7,203 nt of DNA from positions 1 to 7,203 of the forward strand of contig DIYD01000343.1 in NCBI GenBank assembly GCA_002428905.1, given 5' to 3'. The notes beneath the pieces are model-generated. The model ran no database searches. It worked only from the letters and a program-made list of their open reading frames with translations, and was not told the DNA's origin. Below, in pieces: positions 6,833 to 7,203 of the stretch. The stretch's first letter is position 1; each line of letters starts with the position of its first letter. The stretch comes from Bacteroidetes bacterium UBA6063 (lineage in GTDB: Bacteria; Bacteroidota; Bacteroidia; NS11-12g; UBA9320). The position numbers and the translations under genes are program-made.

Positions 6833-6864
6833 ATTGGCTTTGTATACATTTCGGTACAGCCAAT
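6833..6864. repeat. Inverted repeat upstream of the queuosine-precursor transporter gene
   Basis: ATTGGCT (6833-6839) and AGCCAAT (6858-6864) are perfect 7-base inverted arms around an 18-base centre. The centre can add three pairs (GTA 6842-6844 with TAC 6855-6857) after a two-base bulge. It may be an operator, or an RNA hairpin if transcription starts further upstream than the -7 element at 6879 implies. It lacks a T-tract, so it is not a terminator. Confidence 0.45.
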
Positions 6865-6866
6865 CC

Positions 6867-6878
6867 ACACAAATGTGT
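6867..6878. repeat. Short dyad next to the transporter promoter
   Basis: ACACA (6867-6871) and TGTGT (6874-6878) are inverted arms with a two-base centre, directly abutting the -7 element TAGGTTTG. The placement, in what would be the promoter spacer, fits an operator for a regulator, but a dyad this short can arise by chance. Confidence 0.3.
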
Positions 6879-6886
6879 TAGGTTTG
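6879..6886 (+). promoter_or_regulatory. Candidate -7 element for the queuosine-precursor transporter gene
   Basis: TAGGTTTG matches TAnnTTTG exactly, four bases before the ATG at 6891. Transcription from it would start at or within a couple of bases of the start codon, giving a leaderless or nearly leaderless message. No TTG lies at the usual -33 distance (about 6857), so a regulator may be needed, or the true promoter lies elsewhere in the 124-bp divergent region. Confidence 0.4.
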
Positions 6887-6890
6887 AACG

Positions 6891-7203
6891 ATGGAATCGA
6901 AAAAAAGCAGGTTATTCATCATACTTGGAGGCATATTTATTGCCAACGCGCTGCTGGCCGAGTTTATCGGGGGCAAGCTCTTCTCGCTCGAAGCCAGCCT
7001 TGGGTTTGAACCTGTGCGCATACACCTGTTTGGATCCGACTTTTCCTTTAACATGACGGCCGGAGTGCTGTTGTGGCCTGTTGTGTTTGTACTTACCGAT
7101 ATCATCAACGAGTACTTCGGCAAAAAGGGAGTCCGGTTCCTGAGTTACTTTGCTGTAATCCTTATATCTTATGCCTTTGTGGTTGTGTATTGGGCCATAG
7201 GCC
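6891..7203 (+). CDS. yhhQ: Queuosine-precursor transporter (YhhQ/VUT family), 3' end cut by the window
   Basis: The visible 104 codons begin at an ATG with MESKKSRLFIILGGIFIANA and include a first membrane segment ending in ANALLAEFIGGK (18-29), then NMTAGVLLWPVVFVLTDI (54-71) and INEYFGKKG (72-80), the family's most conserved stretch, and another hydrophobic segment (about 83-102). Members of this family, such as E. coli YhhQ, bring deazaguanine precursors (preQ0/preQ1) into the cell for making the queuosine modification in GUN-anticodon tRNAs. The start fits the family's short N-terminus. The frame is open to the window edge; the full protein is normally a little over 200 residues, so roughly half is present. 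It is divergent from the TPR gene. I see no preQ1 riboswitch before it. Confidence 0.92.
   Translation, partial: MESKKSRLFIILGGIFIANALLAEFIGGKLFSLEASLGFEPVRIHLFGSDFSFNMTAGVLLWPVVFVLTDIINEYFGKKGVRFLSYFAVILISYAFVVVYWAIG

Noticed and set aside
6767..6890. preQ1 riboswitch before the queuosine-precursor transporter gene
   Set aside because: I could not fit a preQ1-I or preQ1-II pattern (short hairpin with an A-rich pairing tail), and the nearest promoter element would leave no leader.
6878..7123. Minus-strand 81-codon open frame
   Set aside because: It is antisense to the truncated but clearly recognisable queuosine-precursor transporter gene.

Overview
The window looks like ordinary chromosomal DNA of a member of the Bacteroidota, most likely a free-living, possibly marine or otherwise sodium-exposed flavobacterium-like organism. 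Three things point there: a secreted protein with a C-terminal type IX secretion sorting domain, several exact copies of the Bacteroidota -7 promoter element (TAnnTTTG, in two places with a TTG/TTTG -33 element at fitting distance), and protein sequences that resemble Bacteroidota versions of HolA, NhaD and the queuosine-precursor transporter. The species cannot be named from this sequence alone.

Layout, left to right. Positions 1-28 are the 5' end of a minus-strand tRNA-Leu, preceded (at 42-73) by a full consensus promoter. A strong hairpin terminator (83-114) closes a minus-strand gene (140-2101) for a large secreted protein with Asp-box (BNR/sialidase-like) repeats. Upstream of it, also on the minus strand, is holA (DNA polymerase III delta). 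Fifteen bases away and divergent is a small plus-strand gene for a stand-alone HsdR N-terminal (PD-(D/E)xK-type) domain protein. Then come a plus-strand pair, nhaD (sodium/proton antiporter) and a family 2 glycosyltransferase, three bases apart and probably one transcript. A minus-strand gene for an exported protein of nine TPR repeats faces this pair, and its stop codon overlaps that of the glycosyltransferase in a shared CTAG. A 124-bp divergent intergenic region with promoters and hairpins leads to the truncated plus-strand queuosine-precursor transporter (yhhQ type) at the right edge.

Functionally the genes are mixed: replication (holA), ion homeostasis (nhaD), tRNA and tRNA modification supply (tRNA-Leu, yhhQ), glycan or lipid-linked sugar synthesis (the glycosyltransferase) and envelope or secreted proteins. 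I see no mobile element, CRISPR array, phage gene or clear defence operon. No gap over 300 bases lacks a gene.

I did not find a convincing new multi-gene system. The points most worth a second look are the predicted leaderless or nearly leaderless transcripts of the TPR gene and the yhhQ-type gene, the divergent holA/HsdR-N pair with non-ATG starts only 15 bases apart, and the stand-alone nuclease-like domain with apparently intact catalytic residues.
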